Assembly (NCBI RefSeq): GCF_958295425.1
Contig: NC_081150.1
Span: 4,959,001-5,023,000, forward strand
Length of the DNA: 64,000 bases
Source: Solea solea
Taxonomy: Eukaryota; Chordata; Actinopteri; Pleuronectiformes; Soleidae
Reading direction: 5' to 3'
Part shown: positions 12,501-24,966 of the stretch, one piece after another
Position numbering within the stretch: position 1 is the stretch's first letter
Layout of the letters: each line of letters opens with the position of its first letter
Notes under the pieces: model-generated
Seen by the model: only the letters and a program-made list of their open reading frames with translations
Database searches by the model: none
What the model was told of the DNA's origin: nothing
Made by a program: the position numbers and the translations under genes

Positions 12501-13846
12501 AGTAGAACACTGAGGCACTCAAAGTGACTCTCCAAGAGCTTATAAGGCAATTAAAGACATCCTGTAAAGGATACTCTTCAAGAATCAGAATCAATGTTAG
12601 TTTTATTCCTCTGTGTCTTTTCTAGAAGGAGTCCAAGGTCTGTGTATATCTGTGTGGAAGGACACAACTTGAATTACTTTGTAGTCCTACCTATTTGGCC
12701 GGTACCATTGCAATTACAGAGTTCACAACCAAACCCTTCTTCTGACACATGCTCAGTTACTGTTACATTCCTGAAACATGCAGATTGTCGACGAGTGCCT
12801 GAATAAACCCAGCTAAACACCTGTGGGAGATATTAGACACAATCTCTATGCTACAGAGCACTCGAGCTGTTGTGGAGTCTTCACAACAACCTTCATAAAA
12901 CACTTTATGTTGCGTTCTCCTTTAATGTGTCAGCCAGCCTTTGTGTGTACGTGTAGATGCAGCGTCTCCCCAGGGAAGCAATGTTTCACTAAAGTCAGCT
13001 TGAAGACATCTATTGCCACAAAACTCTGCGTAGGTTCGCGACTTCAAACTGTGTCTGTGTACAAAGACAGGAACTTGTACACAGACAGATCTGTGAAGCT
13101 GTGTGTACGCATTTTTCAGGTTTTCTTTTATTTTTTTTTAATAGATCTCAGTCACTGTGTGGAGTCTCACCTTCTCTGACATGCAAATAGATGGAAACAA
13201 GGCTTTTTGGTATTTCTGAGACCTCTCATTGGAAAAAAAGGCACAGATTTCTCAAAGCTCTGCAGCAGTGGCAGAGAGGCTGTTGTCACATGTGATCATT
13301 ACGCACAGTCGTGGCTGTTAATAGTCGCTGTGTTCATTCATTCATTCATTCATCACATGTTTGTACAGTCACTAGCATTGCACGTCAGTTAGGATTTACT
13401 TGTTTACCTCAATTTTTTTTATTATAGATTATACATTTGCCTGTTCAGCCAAAACACATATTGTCACACAAAAGTAACCACATAATGATAATAACTGCAA
13501 TTATTGATTATTAATTGATTACTAAATTAATCTTGTTCTTCTCAAATATGGCTATTTTATGGTTGCTTTGCTCCATATAACATATTAATCATTAAAACTG
13601 CAGCCTCTGGTTCACTCTGAAGAAAAACAAATGCAAGAGGCTCAGTTTCATGCAAAGCCACTCGATTTGATTTATGATCTGTGAGGATTGTGGCGTTGTG
13701 CTCACGTCGTTGTGTGTTTGTGTTGCAGTGCCATCATCACCACAATCAACAACGATGAGGTGTGGTTCAAACGACTGGACGGCACCAAGTCAAAGCTGTA
13801 CATCTCCCAGCTGCAGAAAGGCAAATACACCATCAAGCACTCTTAA
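6595..13846 (+). CDS. brms1l: BRMS1-like transcriptional repressor, Sds3-family subunit of SIN3-HDAC
   Basis: BRMS1L proteins are nuclear subunits of the SIN3-HDAC corepressor, where the Sds3-like family helps hold the deacetylase complex together. Ten coding exons join in frame: 6595-6730, 6922-7012, 8454-8581, 9496-9575, 9751-9847, 10748-10837, 10930-10994, 11086-11125, 11390-11519 and 13729-13846. The product is 324 aa, against about 323 in mammals. The start [14 protein letters not shown] is diagnostic of BRMS1L rather than BRMS1. Next come an acidic Ser/Glu-rich stretch (about residues 14-50) and [17 protein letters not shown] opening a coiled coil. The Sds3-like region follows ([34 protein letters not shown]), then a Lys-rich KNKKKDPF segment, [16 protein letters not shown] and the C-terminal [18 protein letters not shown]. 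Nine introns were placed; eight are GT-AG, and the sixth (10838-10929) is AT-AC of U12 type. Which teleost duplicate this is (a or b) cannot be told. Confidence 0.96.
10838..10929 (+). other. brms1l: U12-type AT-AC intron in brms1l
   Basis: The exon ends at TCCG and the intron opens with ATATCCTT, the U12 5' splice-site consensus. TTCCTTAAC at 10910-10918 matches the U12 branch-point consensus, with its branch A about 12 bases before the terminal AC (10928-10929). Splicing here joins G to GG, giving a glycine codon between VVVS and PYIVYM exactly as the family requires. No GT-AG alternative restores that junction. The intron is only 92 bases long. Confidence 0.93.
11830..11900 (+). repeat. 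Dispersed repeat fragment in brms1l intron 9
   Basis: ACCTTGTCTGGACCAGTAGT followed by CCTCATGGAGACCAAAACC recurs in closely related form at 28660-28692. The wording is typical of a high-copy fish repeat. There is no coding content. Confidence 0.45.
13485..13615 (-). repeat. Degraded hAT-like MITE fragment in brms1l intron 9
   Basis: ATTGATTATTAATTGATTAC, then TTGTTCTTCTCAAATATGG and GGTTGCTTTGCTCC, and an end at AAACTGCAGCC, are diverged versions of landmarks in the intact MITE at 38162-38521. It lies about 110 bases upstream of the last brms1l exon and shows no splice-site contribution. Confidence 0.4.
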
Positions 13847-15300
13847 AACTCTCACCGACACTCAAACACAGACACGTGCAGCACTAAGACCATCATCTTT
13901 CGCCATGTTTCTCTTGCCTCGCTCCCGTGTTTTTTGCCATGTTTTGCCATATGTATAGTACACGTACACTAACGTCCTGAGATTTTACTCTCGAAAGCCT
14001 GACAAACGCACACAAACACACACCTCATTTCACTCCTTCTTTGTGGAAGTATCGAAAGGCAAAGGAACAATTGACCCTTTTTAGAAGATGGTCTACTCTG
14101 TAAATATGTATATGTATGTTGATATTATCGCCGAGGCCACAAAGTGGAACGGGAGATCAATGCAAAGTGCTGCTAAAGAGAGGAAAAAAAAAAAAGAAAG
14201 GAGAAAAACTGGAGCAGTTGCGAACTGTGAAGCTCAGTCGAGTGCCTTTCTGAGACGAGACAATGCCTCGGCTGAAAAAAAAACAAACTACCAATGCAGT
14301 GAAGCCTTACTCTGTACTGTGCTAGCACGAGGTGGACTGAAGCGGGTCAATAAGCGAGTGAGTGAGTGAGAAACCCCCCGATCCAGGTGAGGACGCTGTC
14401 AAACTTGAATTTCATGCTCCACAGAGTCTAATAAATCTGTATTTACGTCCCCAGGGTTTGAAAAAAAAAAAAGCCAATATAGAGATAGAGAATGAATTGA
14501 GTAGATGATTATATTATTATGAACATGATGAGATAAAAATATTCCTCAATAACACCCCAGGGTTTGGTTGAAACCCAGTGGGGTAACCACTGTACTTAAT
14601 GATTTCTTGATGTTTTGATGTTTCAGTGTAATTTTACCAGCATGACATTTTTAGGTCAAATCAAGGCCAGGCCGTTGGAAAAGAAGTCTAAACGTGCGGA
14701 AATGGGAAGTTCTCTGTACATAGAGACGTCCGTGTGTGTTGTATTTAGTTCACTATGTTTTGTTTTCCATCTCCTTCCTCTTATGTTGCCATTGGTGTGA
14801 CAGTGCCTCGAATCTTTTAAAGGAATCGGTTTCTTCCTGCCGTTTTCCGTAAATGGGGCTGTTGTGGCTCCCTGTAGAGTAGGTGGTTATTTTCTGTGAG
14901 GTGTCGCGTACAAAGTTAACTCATCAATTTCCAAAGTGCAGTATATTTTGAATGGAATCGAGCAATTTTGAAACGTACGTCAATTTTCCAAAAAAATTAG
15001 CTGAATAGTTTTGTGCATCGTTTTTTTTTTTTTTTTTTTTTTAATGGTTAGCTTGAAGCAGAATCAGACCACGGTGCCATGTTTCATATTTTTTGTCTTT
15101 TATCTAGCCTGACATTATTTAAATACTGTAGTGTAAATGTTACGTCTCTCTCTTTAAAAAAAAAAAAAAGAAAAAATCCAAAAGTATTTCTGGTTTCCCA
15201 CCTTCTCTTGTTTTTGTTTCTCTTCCGTTGTCACTTCTCTTTCCCTATTCCTCTTTGTCTGTGTCTTATCTGTCAATAAAAAAATACCCTCCGCATTTAT
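13847..15300 (+). other. brms1l: brms1l 3' UTR with alternative poly(A) signals
   Basis: After the stop at 13844-13846 there is no further coding sequence. AATAAA hexamers occur at 14430-14435 and 15275-15280, consistent with short and long 3' ends. The interval has long A and T runs (for example T-rich at about 15021-15042). The distal signal is followed by a transposon (15474-15905), which makes about 15.3 kb a sensible outer limit. The ends used are inferred. Confidence 0.5.
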
Positions 15301-15473
15301 GCATTAACAGTACACAGAGAGAGCAAAGTTAAGGGACTTTTTTGGAAGAGGAACTCATCCTATGTTAATTACATTTGGTGCAATGACGGATGATCTTTCT
15401 TTGTAATGTCGTTGTGGTATTTTATCCTCTTCAGTCATACGTCCAGTACATTTCTCTCGGTATTTACCATAAA

Positions 15474-15905
15474 CAGGGTTCCCACAGGTCCGAGAAATCT
15501 TTGCAAGTTTTTGAAAACCGCCCGAAATAGACATGGGTCATTGAAAGTGCTTGAATTTTTGTGCAAGAAAGACGTTAAGTTGATATTTAGGTAAATGTCT
15601 CCCTTGTTTGTTGCGACGGCACCTACTCTTTCATGCGTCCTGCATTGTTTGATGAACGTAGACTAGACCGACGTAGAACTACTGTCGAGTCGTAATTACT
15701 AGCGGTCTCTCTCTGCTGTTGACGTGAGATTCCATGCGGAACAACGAGAGAGAGCAAATTCCAACTTCCCTAAGATCCCAAGGACAATCACTTAGCCAGA
15801 TCTCCCATGTGAAAGCACATTCGGTCCTTGGATTTGAGGGGATTGACCCTGGAAAATCCTTGAAAAGTCCCCAGGTTTGATGTCAACCAATGTGTGGGAA
15901 CCCTG
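15474..15905. mobile_element. MITE with CAGGGTTCCCACA terminal inverted repeats
   Basis: CAGGGTTCCCACA at 15474-15486 is mirrored by TGTGTGGGAACCCTG at 15891-15905, giving a 432-base element. The interior has TTGAAAACC, CATTGAAAGTGCTTGAATTT and CCTTGAAAAGTCC, usual for this common fish family. A clean target duplication could not be defined (ATAAA lies near both ends). It has no transposase. Confidence 0.7.
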
Positions 15906-18900
15906 GATAAAGGAAAGTGTTGGTAAAGTTGGTTTTTTTTCAAAGTTCTGCTTTGTTTTTATGGATCATGATTACTTTTCTACAGTAGAGGTAAAATGTT
16001 CCAATGCATGTACACCTGATTAAAGTTTTTGGTTGTATTAATTGAAGAGTCCAACATTCACATGAATAATTCATCATACAACAAAGATTTTACATTTGAG
16101 TACAAATAGGTTTCAAATCTACCTTTTAAGTCCGTTTGTCTGGCTTTCCAGTCAAAAAGTATAAAACTGTGCATTTCGTTGATTGTAGTATTAACCTGCA
16201 CTGATAATTTCTCTTGCCTAAAAGCCTTAAATAATAATTTGATTGGGCGTAGCATGCACACATAAAAAATCCACAGAAACTCTTTCATAATTCTTCAGTG
16301 TAGAGAGGCGGAAAAGTCCCTTACACTGCTTAACCCAAAGTCACCCCTGAGGGTTGCTGGACTATGATTGCACACTGTGATGGAAAAAAAAAAGGAGGTT
16401 TTATTAATGCTGAGCTGGTCTCTTTGTTAATGGCTCTTAGTTCTGCTGTGCTTTTCTCAACTCTTCACTCACTTATTTCTGCCAAAAGGCCACTCACTAG
16501 ATTAACACCACACACTCAGGATGTGCACTGATGGACGGTTTTCTTGCCCCTTCCACTGTCCATCTGCCTGCCCTCAAGCCTGAGAGGAAACCTCATGCGT
16601 GACCTCTGCAACCTTTAATTGATCCATTGGGAATATTCAGCAGTGATCAATTGAATGAGTACTTTGTTAAAACGAGTCTTCTAGTTTGGGTTTTCTAACC
16701 CAAACGTGTGCTTTAAAATTGCAGATAATTTACCATAATTTACCTCAATTACACTTGGTCAGTATCACAAAGCTTATTCAAACAAGTGTGTCTCTCTGAA
16801 GGATGAAAACAACTTGCTCTTCCTTGTCGAATGACCCTTTTCTGCCCAGTAGGTGTCAGTAGAGCTCTACAATGAAGAGGCAGCAGTCTCTGCACTAGAT
16901 GCTAGGAGGGAGGTGGTCTGTAAATCTGGGGCACCCTGCGACTGAAGCCTTTCAGCTGATGAAAGAGAGAGCGAAGGAGAGGATGAAGGCACGGTTTGAT
17001 CACAGCTTGCTGGCCATGTCTGCTACCGCAACAGAGAGAGGAGGAGGAAAATCCCCATCACCGCGTCAAAGGCAGTAGCAGTAGTGAGCAAGCAAGTCAC
17101 AGGGCTGCCTGTCTTAATACGCCATCTAATGGCTGTGGAAAAGAAAGAAAAGAACGGCCTGTAGCCAAACTTGGTGACCCCTACTCTAGAGATGTTCTTG
17201 AATCTGCTTCACACATTCCGTGGATGAATGGTCAGAAGTGGACATGACACGCATATGCAGAGCGTTGTGTATTTGTGAAGATGCTTGGCTGAGTCGGGCG
17301 CACTGCTCATCCTGATGTTCGAGAGAGTGCTGGGGAGCTGCTCCAGTGATGAGTCAGGTCCTGCTGGATGAGAGAAACTGACCATCTTCATCAGTCCCAT
17401 CTATACTTAATGAGTAACCGGAACTGGAGGGTCACTGGGACGTGTTTACTGCAACACTGGGGCTAATTAGACCATGAAAGTGTCACGCTGTGCTGAATTA
17501 CTTATATCCATGCCCCTCTGTGCGTTGTCCGCGTGTGTATTTTTATGCCTGTTCAGGAGAGTGAGGCCGTTTGTGTGGAGCTCTTGTGTGCATGCTCGCG
17601 TGTGCCGTGTGCCAGGGCTGTGTGGGGGCGAGTACCTTTGCTGATTGTGTAAGAGAACGTTAAATGCATACATCCATACGTTCACGTCGAAGGGCTGAAT
17701 CGAGCTGCTCGCAATCAGGATAGAAGAGTGAAGAGAGACGCGCAGAGAGTGATTTGGATCGGGTGGACGGTGCTGCCTGCTATCACCTCTCTAAGTATGT
17801 CAATGACAGTGGCCTAGAATTCACCGTTATCACTCAGGGTATAACTGTGTCTTCATCTCATCCTTTCTAGAGGCCTATTTCATCAAGTCACTGCTGCCTA
17901 AGAGATAAATGTGTGTTTACGCGTAATGGTGCATTGTAAATTTACGACGCTTTGGAAAAATAGTAATAGGAGGATAGTGGCAGGAGGAAATAAGATAAAC
18001 CATCTCTAGATAATCAAAATCTCTTTGTCTGGGAAACAAAGTCATTAAATACCAAAGATCAATATCCGCCAGCGTCGTTGCTGATTGTTGTTTTACAACG
18101 ATGTACCAACAATGGTTAGATTGCTGTTCTCACACGATGGACAAAGTTCACTTCTGTGTGAAAGAAGATATTTTCCAGGGTTAATTTCTCCTCTTTAAGA
18201 TCAAGGCCCCGGTTCCCAGCTTCGTAGATTCAAGGTGTATTCCAGTTCTGATAGTGTATTCTTCATGATTAAATAAACCATTGCTTTTAGCGGCCTGGCA
18301 CGTTTTATCATGAGCTAAAAGCCACAAGCCAGACCTTTATTTTAGCCAAGAAATTGCTTCCAAGATTTATTGGCCCAATGAAAGTGGTTGATACCGGTAT
18401 CTCATGTTTGACTGGGCGTGATTCACTGCAGCAGAATGATAGTGAGGTCCTCCTGTGCCCAAATCTGTCACGGTGACCAAAAGACCCTCAGAGTGACAAG
18501 GGATGGCTCTTATGGCGTCATTTCAAAGTGTGCAGCATGGTAGAACCGTGACAGCCATGATTGTCAAGCCTCAACAGAACACCTACTCCCTATCTACTCT
18601 TTAGCTGTCAGAGTGTCAGACAGAAAGCGCTACCTGTCAGCCCCTTCGAATGAGTAGCAGTCTCATGATATGCTGAGCTGTCCCGGCTAATGCAAGCCTA
18701 CATCCTCAACACAAGGGAGTATTGTCATCAGGGAATGCTTCGCTGGCACAGTGCTCAACTCAGGTCAACCTTGTGGTTTGGATCTTGACTCAATAAGGGT
18801 GAATTAAGGTTTAGCTCCAAAAGTTGTTGTGGAGAAAAGTCCCACAAGCCATTCCATTTCAGTCTTCAGGGGAAATGGCTGCACTTTCAGCAGAGGGAAC

Positions 18901-19865
18901 TGACTTAGCAAGTGACCCAGTCTGTTCTGTTTTCCTTTATGTAGCCATTACGTTTCACCATTAAGGTGAATACATGACCCTCTGCTGAATTTGAGCGAGG
19001 CGGCTGCATTCTGTGGCGCACTCCTCTTTTAATACCATCGGGCAACCTCAGCTAAAGCTGTTATCCATCCATTCCATGCTCTGGCAACTGCTAAAAAGGT
19101 GAAAACAAGCCATTCAATGCAAACGACATGCTTAAGCGGTGACTTGAGAGACACTAGTTTCAGACTGAATCTTTCATGATAGCCCATAAACATTTAAAGT
19201 TCATTTACACTCAGGTGTGTTCACTTTCACTTTCACTATGTATTATCGAGGGACAGAAATGAAAAAAACATCATCTCTACCCTACTTGAGTTTTCTCATA
19301 ATGTGCACTTTGCACCACTTTTCCTACTCTGTGGACAGTGTTGTTGGTAAACCCCCTCAGGCTCAGCCATTGGCTGTGTAAGGGTATCTTGGAAGGATCC
19401 TCTTGGCTGTCTGTGTTCATTTAACCCGTGAAACGATACAGCTCTGGACGTCATGTGCTCACAGCGCCATGTTCGCTGGCAAAGCTCCTGAAAATGAAAA
19501 ATTTGACCCTTACAATACCCCTGGGTTCTTTGCACGAGTATGGAAACAGCCGCAGCTAACATTATTCAAGACCTGCAGCGTTACGACATCTTCAACTTTA
19601 GGAGTTTGTAACGTGGCTGAAGTTGGCATCCCGATTTGCAGCTTCTCTTGGTAGTTAAGGGGAAGGTCAAGTCACAACGGTCGTGCCCCTAACTTTGTCA
19701 ACTAGAGTAAAGGTTTTATAAATGTCACTACTGTAAGGCTTTACATTTTACTCCAACATACTTTTACACAAGTTGTTTTAAGTTACATTTCCCTAAAGTT
19801 TCTCTTTACTGCCACTGTCGTGATTCATGATCGTACCTGATATGAAGTGATCATCCAGTGGTAGT

Positions 19866-20143
19866 TGTTAGGGTTGTTGCCCTGCAGTCGGTCGGAAAAA
19901 AGGGCTTTTCTACATGGACTTTGCATGTTCTCTTTGTGTGTGCAAGTTTCCTCCCACAGCCCAAAAACAAGCCCATAGGTTTGAGTATGAGAGTATCTCT
20001 ATGTGTTGGCCTTGCGATGGACTGACAACCTGTCGAGGGTGTAACCTACCTTATATTAGCTGGTATTGGCACCACCAACAGCTGCACGACCTTCATGTGG
20101 AGGATCAAGCGGTAGACAATGGATGCATGGATGGATGGATGAA
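19866..20143 (+). repeat. Fish SINE-like element with GGATGGATGGATG tail
   Basis: GACTTTGCATGTTCTC, TTTCCTCCCACAG, TTGGCCTTGCGATGGACTG, ATGTGGAGGATCAAGCGGTAG and a terminal GGATGGATGGATGA occur in the order usual for a very widespread teleost repeat. Its 5' half matches the copy at 44366-44656; the 3' half is a different subfamily. Confidence 0.65.
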
Positions 20144-23100
20144 GTAATCACTCTACAAGCGGAATCCATTGCCTGAGTGTCCCCATAACTCTAATCTTCT
20201 GCTTTCGCTTTGAGTGTGTTTTATAGCAGTGATCCATCTCCGCTGCCCTCGGGATCTTTGGAGATCGAGTAAAACGCTCTCTCGTTAGCCTGTCTTTGGC
20301 ATCCCGGCGCTCAGCTATTCACCATTTATAATTTTTATGAAAACAGTGAAGAGACGAGTCTTCTGCTGGTTATGTCCAGGGAGTTGAACAGTGCTGCTTC
20401 CTGCCAAAATGGCATTGTTTTGGTTCCAAGTGTTGCACGTCTGGATTGTGTGCTTCACCTACCGGTGCTCTATTGCAAATTTTATCAGGGTACGCAGCCC
20501 TATGAAGTCACATGACCAGTTTGTATTAGCAAAAAAAAAAAAAAAAAATCATGCAATGTGGATTAATAAGCCTGGAAACTGTCATTTAAAGAGGCAGGGT
20601 GCTTGTTATAAGGGCTCTTTTTAACACCAACCTCTTTCTTTGCCTAAAACAAAACATATTATGACCTTAACAGACTCCCAGATGATTTTTTTTTCTGTCC
20701 TATTAAAGTCTGGTTTCATGTGTTATAATAATTCCTTTTGACATGGGGGCTTGAAACTGAGCAGCCTCAACAGGCTGGCAGGGCTCTCTGTGTCAGGTTT
20801 ATTTAGCTGACCATACGAGGTGATAGTATCACCTTCCACTTCCACACCCACTGTCCCCAGACACCATACAGTGTCTCCTCATTATGTCAACTCTGATATG
20901 CAAAGTAGCCCAGTGAATGGCTGTAGCATTACACAGAGAGAGAGAGAGGCAGGGCTAATGAATTTGTCTGAGGGCTTACAAAAGCATGTGTGTTTGTGTC
21001 TGGACGGACTCCCCGGCCAGTTGGTAGTACTGTTGCTATGATTCTACATAGACAGGATATCAAGTTCAGTGTCATCTTCCCAAACAGGGCATGCTCGGAG
21101 CAGGCTCGATATGGAAATGTAGTCAAATGGCCAACTGGCATCAGAGACTACAGGGACGAGGCGGGGTGGTAATTTAGAAGCAGGCTTCTTGTTTGTCGAG
21201 ATGCATGATGGGTTTGTTTACTGTAAGAGCACATGTGCAAAATACACTTGTGTATCGCCCCGTGTGTGTGTGTGTATGCCGGACACAGAATCAGTGGAGT
21301 AAGAAACTGAAAGCTCACCCAGCCATTTGGCTGCAGTCCTAATTGGCTGTGCTCTGTTGACAGGATGCTGACGGAGCACTTTGCACAGATAGGTACTCTG
21401 TTTTGCTCCATTTTCATCTTCTGGGCTTGAGAAAATATTTCCTCAGAGGAATTCCCCGCTCTACTCATTTTCAGGCATAAAAAAAACAATAAGTGTCGCC
21501 CTTTGACAAGTTACAAAGCTTGTTTCCCCCCCACCCCCCCCCCCCCTCTGTTTTGGATCCAGAAAAAGGGAATGTGTTGGCTGGAAATTCGCCAGCTTGA
21601 AAGAGTCCACTCGCTGCTGCTTATCAGACCTTGGTTGTTTACTGTTTGTTGACCTCCTTGGCCTCTGAATGTGTGTGTGCATACACACATATGTTCTCAC
21701 AGTAACATGTTTCATAGACATAAATGTCCTCCTTCCTTATGTTTGTGTATGAAAAAGCATTTGTTTTAATACATTACATGAAGTCCAGATCATAAAAATC
21801 CACCTCATTGTAATGGCATACTTGACCCTGCAGGGAACGCACATGCAGAAACACTCACAGAGCTTTTGATGGACAGCAAAGAGCGGTGGGGTGTGAGTAA
21901 AAAGGGGGGGGCGGTGTCGGCAGCATTTGAAGCGAGCTATGTTTAAAGGATGGGAAAGACTACCACCTCAGGGTGCTTTTACCCAACACTTCACGTTGAT
22001 GGATCACAATGATATCACTTAATGCACTTCTATCTCCTTCTCTTTCTCTCTGCTGCCCATTCATAAATACATTTACTCAGTCTGACATCCCTTCAGGTGT
22101 CTTTTCACATCGCGCACACTTTATGTGAAGTTATGTCATGCTCTGTGTGCCTTTCAGAGGTGCAGCTCGTCTGTCCTCTGTAAGTGACGTTGGGAAAGGA
22201 TAACTCGGAATTATTATGTTCGTTAGTCTAGACTGAGATGTGAAGGAGAAGTCTGTTTTTTATTTTCATCGAAAGTTTGTTTTGTGAGCTGTGAGATTCT
22301 GGGAAATATCTTTCAATGTTATGCTCCAGCGATAACATGAAGCTACAGCCAGTAGCTACTTACTTTGGTTTGATAGAATCACTGGAAACTGCGTGTGCCG
22401 CATTGGCAATGTCATCAGAGTGTGTGGAAGATACTTTACATGACATTAATGATCCAGTATCTCAACTTAATTGCTCCAATAACTCCATGGTTCTCAAACT
22501 GTGGCGCATGCACCACCAGTGGTACGTGGAGGACACTCGGAAATACTGTTCTACTATATATACCAGTGTTAGAGTCTCCTTATATCTTGCTCCATCTTAA
22601 TTAATGTCACTATACCAGTGTGTGAAGTATATGTGAGGAAGAAGAGGATGATGAGAGAGCAAAGTATCTTATTGGGAATAATCCTGTGAAAAGTTTGTAG
22701 CTCACTTTGCCTCGGCCTATTTACACCACTGTATTTTAACATTGGTGATAATGGAGTTACCTCAAGAGCTCAAGGAGCTTAAAATGATTAAATTATTGTT
22801 ATGTTTATTAGGGTTATGATTGGTGATCTGTACCATGTCCAGCTGCAGGTCTCTGTCTCATTTCGGTTCAACCACCAAATGCCTCTGATTCGATGCACCG
22901 TTGAAGTATATGCGCTCTATTATTATCTTGATCAAATTAGTTTAAAGCTGTTGTTTGGAACAAATGTCTGTTACATTCGATTTCCTGATGTGTTTATCTG
23001 GCAGTGACGTGGCTTCCTGACGTGGCAGATTGGATTAGGTTGATTGGAGACTCTCTCAACAAGTGTCAGATGGGATCGGGTTTATCTCAAGGAATGACTG

Positions 23101-24154
23101 TATAGTAAAATGGTGCTTTTTTGATATTGTGCCACGGGAATACATAATCTCTTGATGTCTCTTTTTCATGTAGCTGTGGCAGTAGCACCTGCCCACTTTA
23201 ACTACAGTTGCCCATGTCAGACCCCATCATCTTGCATGATTTCTGTTGACATTGAACTCCTATATATATATGAAAATGCTAGAGTGCTGTGAAAGTGCTG
23301 CAAGTCACCCCCAGCTTTGATGTCGGCCTTGTTGATGCAGATTTTAGACGTGCAATTTGTCAAATTCTGTGATCTTTGGCATTTTGAATGGAACGACGTG
23401 CGTGAGAATGAGTTGAACTCAACTACAACATGCGTTTGTGATGCTCAAGCATGTCTTAAACCGAGTATAACAGACCCTTTTTACAGCAGCAAGCTTCATC
23501 GTGAAACAGCAGGAAGAACCAGTGATGTTACCATGATGTTAATCAGGCTTCCACTCCAGATTGAAGAGCGTTGTGCTGTTGTTCAAGTGTAAGTGGAGGT
23601 CACATGATAAATACTTGACATTTTAGCCTGTAGAAGCTGTATTTTTAAGTCATATTCCATATATTATGTATTATTGGGCATTATTATATATTGTTTATTA
23701 TACCTTAGTGTCCAAATGATCACAAAATGTAATAGAAGTTGTGATTTCCTGGTTTTTACTCATTACCAGCTCACCATTTTGCACTATATTTTACCTGAAA
23801 AGTCATTTGGACGTTCCCGTCAGCCTCAGCCATGATCTGTGTTTGGTACTCATTAGCAACCGTTAGCACTAATGATGACAAAGCACTGCTGCTGCCAAAT
23901 ACAGCCTCACGTGACTGTAGACTCTAACTCTCGTTGATTAGTAGTTGAAACCGAATAAGCTAATTGTTTTGGCTGTTCTCTGTTTATTTACAGTAATATT
24001 TAACTGTTGCCGGCGGTGACTCTCGCTCGCGTTCTCCCAGCATGATGTAACAAAGTATTGTCGTTTTTTTTATATCAAAATTTGTGAGATTGTGCTCTTT
24101 TTATTTATTTATTTACTCAGAAATCTGAGAAGTTGTGAATATGTGTGAACTAGT

Positions 24155-24235
24155 TCAGGGTTGCAGCAGTTATTTGATTACTAAATCAATTGTCAACCGT
24201 TTTGATAGTCAGATTGCTCTTATCACTCTTTTTTA
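24155..24235 (+). repeat. Degraded hAT-like MITE end
   Basis: GGGTTGCAGCAGTTATTTGA followed by TTACTAAATCAATTGTCAACC resembles the terminal portion of the MITE at 38162-38521. Only one end is recognisable. Confidence 0.35.
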
Positions 24236-24581
24236 TCACATGCACTTATAACCACACTGCCTGGGGATCACCGCGTCCAGCAGTTCCTTGTCAGAGACTG
24301 CGCCCGTAGGCCTCGTCATAACTCTGCAAAGCTGACATCAGATTGTCTGTCACCACTGTTTACAATCAAGAGCCCGCCTCGGAGCTGCCGAGGCAGACGC
24401 CCAGTTGAGAGGCAGGTGCCTAACAAGTGGTGCGGAGCCATCTGAGGACAGCGGGAGAAGCACCGGCTGACTCATAAACACAAGAGAGGACAGAGTGTGA
24501 AATTGTGTCCAAGTGCCGTGTGGAGCCTGGTCCAAATCAGATCATTGCAGGTCGTGAAGACGTCCAGCTTGTTGTGGTTCC

Positions 24582-24603
24582 TGTGTGTGTGTGTGTGTGT
24601 GTG
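24582..24603. repeat. (TG)n microsatellite
   Basis: About eleven uninterrupted TG units are present. Confidence 0.9.
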
Positions 24604-24952
24604 CGGTTGAAATAATCCAGACTCACTGACTGTGCTGTACATTTGAATATCGTCCAAGGAGAGACGCTGAATTACGACGCTGCGCGACGTCATTGTTAGT
24701 TTCAGCGAAGGACCCCCCCCACGGAGGGAAAGGGAAGATGTTCAGTGTCCACCAGCCAGTGCATGTAAACATGAAAGCACGGTGGCTTTGAGTTCATCTG
24801 AGTGTGTATAAGAATAAAGAGGGGCAGCTCCGTCAAGCACGCGCGTGCACACACTGTACAACCCAGCAAGTGTACATGTGTATTTTTGCACAATGGAAAT
24901 ATCTCCGAGCTGATCTCAGCATTTTCTCTTTCGTTTCCAGCAGTGTTGGCAG

Positions 24953-24966
24953 CATGAATATTCATG
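24953..24966. promoter_or_regulatory. Perfect 14-bp palindrome resembling a POU-dimer site
   Basis: CATGAATATTCATG is a perfect palindrome. Its core ATGAATATTCAT resembles a dimeric octamer-type (MORE-like) POU-factor site. It lies in unique intergenic DNA about 16 kb beyond the calm1 3' end. Function is an inference. Confidence 0.3.

Larger units (their letters stand above)
15906..24580. other. Gene-free interval, part 1
   Basis: No exon with family-level similarity was recognised on either strand. Apart from a SINE-like repeat (19866-20143), a G/C homopolymer (C run at about 21525-21547) and a degraded MITE fragment (about 24155-24235), it appears to be unique non-coding DNA. The frames present, such as 21148-21489 on the minus strand, are unsupported. 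Confidence 0.55.
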
